The translations under genes and the position numbers were made by a program. From Callaeas wilsoni (Eukaryota > Chordata > Aves > Passeriformes > Callaeidae), in the NCBI GenBank assembly GCA_013398955.1, contig VWPU01017393.1, positions 27,655-91,654 on the forward strand: 64,000 bases of DNA, read 5' to 3'. This document shows positions 61,821 through 64,000 of the stretch, piece by piece (positions within the stretch are counted from its first letter, which is position 1; the number at the start of each line of letters is the position of its first letter). Under the pieces are notes generated by a model. That model did no database searches and was not told the DNA's origin. It worked only from the letters and a program-made list of their open reading frames with translations.

Positions 61821-64000
61821 AACATTTCTTTTTCATTTGCATGAATATGCTATTTACGCATACCTATTCAGATGCTCAAAAATCAACAAAATCAGTTATA
61901 TTTTCCATGTTCTTAATTTTATTCCCTCTGCATCTGGGTATTTTGTTGTGTATTTCCTTGAAACAGTAGTCTTCTATTCAAGACCACTGAGCACAAAAGA
62001 AGCAGCAACAACCGGCACTTTTCCTTCTTTTCGCCTGTATTTGTTGCTTAGGTTTGGTTTCATTTGGTTTGTTACTATCATATTAGCTGGTTATGCTACA
62101 AATACTTGTCTCCATGATGCGGTATATCAATTAGTAGTGACATAGGACAAAGAAATGTGTGTTCATTATTTTTCACATTGCCACTCAGGTACGTTCAGGA
62201 ATTCCAGTTGATTTGGATCATCTTTCCCATTCCTATTTCATGTACAGATCATCAGGAAAAAGTGAGTGTTCTCCCTGTCTGGAACCAACATATGACAGTC
62301 CTGTACTGGGGACAGAATAAGAAAGTGCATGGAAAGCAAAGAGTGGCCATAAAATCAGATACAGAAAAAGAAAAAAAATTCTCAGTGCATTCATCAAGTA
62401 CTAGAGAGATGTCAGAATTATTCATGAAGGCAGCTGAAAGAAGGACAAACTTCTATTATTGCATGATTACTTTCATAACTGGTTCCAAACTACAACCAGC
62501 AATACACTGAATGTACTAGTGTTACATCTTCCGAGGATGAAATGCTGCAGTCAAAGGAGGGTATGAAAAGATGTATCAGGGCTAAAAGGAAATCCATGCC
62601 ACTATATCGAAGGCAGCATTTTTCCTTGCTTGTGTTTATTGTATTGCTGTCTGTGCATGTTTTTCATACTTTCTTATTGATGATTTTAGGAAATATTAAA
62701 GAGAAAATGAAGCTCTTTCATATGCTTTGTTTCTCTGACATAATAAACCTAATGAGGTAAAACTCAGATAATATACAAATCACATATGTATATTTTGAGA
62801 TTTTAAACACAGACCTAAAGCAATGAATCAAAAACATGGTCAACAATACATGAAAACACTGTGCTTGTGTTGTTAGTCACACCTTCTGATATGCTGCAAA
62901 ATTCTGTTGGGTGGGAGGGACAACACACCATCTTGCTGTGATATTCCATAGGCAAAGAGCAGTCCGATTTTTCTGCTTTAGACAAATTTGTTTTCTACGG
63001 AGAACAACAGTAGCTGCAGAAATGTTGCAGAAATAGCAACAAGAGCAAGGTGTTCTCTGCGAGAATAGTGTTGTGACCCCCCCCACAGCTAGCAAGTTAC
63101 ATAATTGCAAAAAGTCTTAGTTACTTCTATGTAAGATAAACACGCCCGCCCAGCTAGAGGTTACACGTACACCACGAAATTCACTTAGAAAGACATGAAA
63201 CATTCAGGCTAATGGACTGCCTTTAACAAAAGAACAGAAGACGTAGCAATTACCTAACTGCAAAATTTCTTTATTACTTTTTCCAAGCATATTTATTGAT
63301 TCAGCATATCCAAAAAAAACCCCCCAAAAACTCCCACAAACAAAAAAAGAGTATTACTTCATTCTCCTTATCCTGCTCCAACAGTCAGAGTATGTTTAGG
63401 AATTCCCTGTTGGGTCTCTACACTGACTGACACATCCAGCTTCCAGATATCCAACTTCCTCAAGATTTAAATTGGAAAAACTTTCTGACTGATAACATAC
63501 AGCCCCAGGTCTAGTGCACCCTTCCAATGAATCAGTAAGGAAGGTTAATGAAGTGATCTTACTGCATGGGCAAGAACAGAGAAAAGCTCTCTGCTTGCCA
63601 GCAAATCAAAGATCCGACAAGTCTGAGGCAGGACACACTGTTGCATAGCACTGCTCTGGTTGGTTATGTCACACTAGAAAAAGGATCCGATAAATAAAGG
63701 AAAACTTACATAGAGAGGGTGTATGATGTGTCCAAATAGAAATAGTGAAAGAATAGGAGATTTACAGCAGAGTTCAAAACTACTTTTCCTGTTATTATTC
63801 CCTTTACACAGCTCTCTAAGGCATTGCTAATATTTGCAGGCTAGAGGGGATGGGTGGCAGAGAAGGGCTGTTCCTTCCCAAGCTTGTAATTATTAAATGA
63901 CTTATTAAATTTTTAAATTATGAGAAGGTAACATTTGAAAACTTAGGAAATCATATGAAACATCAAATACACATTCATACTTCTGTAGGGGTTTGGGTTC

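Larger units (their letters stand above)
55511..64000. other. 8.5 kb of unique AT-rich DNA, no gene recognised
   Basis: No repeat family or exon is recognised. The longest frames (117 codons at 62157-62510 on +, 102 at 61837-62145 on +, 102 at 59790-60098 on -, 86 at 60378-60638 on +) have no domain that I know and lie in different frames. Minor structure: A/T inverted repeat ATATTATTT / AAATAATAT at 55656-55677, a 12-A run at about 56511-56522, and a 9-bp inverted repeat ATAGACCTG / CAGGTCTAT at 61790-61820. Confidence 0.45.

Noticed and set aside
61837..62760. Three successive + strand open frames
   Set aside because: They lie in different frames, have no recognisable domain and no clear splice signals linking them.

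Overview
This window reads as nuclear DNA from a bird, probably a songbird or another neoavian. The main evidence is repeat content. Eight pieces match the CR1 family of LINEs, which dominates bird genomes, and several end in the ATTCTATG-type 3' terminus of that family. There are also seven LTR stretches of endogenous retroviruses, including the bird LTR family whose ends read TGTCATGG and CCAGCACA. The rest is AT-rich, non-operonic sequence with long gaps between features. There is no bacterial, phage or organellar gene order, no CRISPR array and no recognisable tRNA or rRNA gene.

No complete protein-coding gene can be recognised. The window is best described as a gene desert or the inside of very large introns. 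Most open frames are short and look like chance, or are shadows of CR1 and LTR sequence. Two places could be exons: a CpG-dense block with a CAG/CGG tract and a good splice donor (about 51414-51632, + strand), and a short open block behind a good acceptor (29385-29592, - strand). Neither is identified, and both rest on sequence signals only.

Layout. 1-12 kb: unique AT-rich DNA with one rearranged LTR (1048-1706). 12.2-13.4 kb: a complete solo LTR with a matching 5-bp target duplication. 18.7-19.9 kb: a second large LTR of a different family. 28.6 kb: a CR1 tail. 30.6-31.6 kb: a CR1 fragment with the C-terminal part of its reverse transcriptase. 33.4-34.3 kb: a third large LTR carrying a CpG-dense block. 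35.1-35.7 kb: a solo LTR on the + strand. 43.3-49.2 kb: a repeat-dense patch with two similar CR1 copies on the - strand, a partial LTR, a CR1 tail and a 192-bp direct repeat whose copies differ at only four positions. 51.4 kb: the CpG/CAG block. 52.3-53.3 kb: a solo LTR, a poly-A block and a CR1 tail. 54.9-55.5 kb: another CR1 fragment. 55.5-64 kb: unique AT-rich DNA.

I did not find a multi-gene system. The items most worth a second look are the CpG/CAG candidate first exon, the near-identical 192-bp repeat pair, the fold-back LTR, and the perfect hairpin just outside the 3' end of the longest CR1. All family names are from memory of consensus features; no database search was run.
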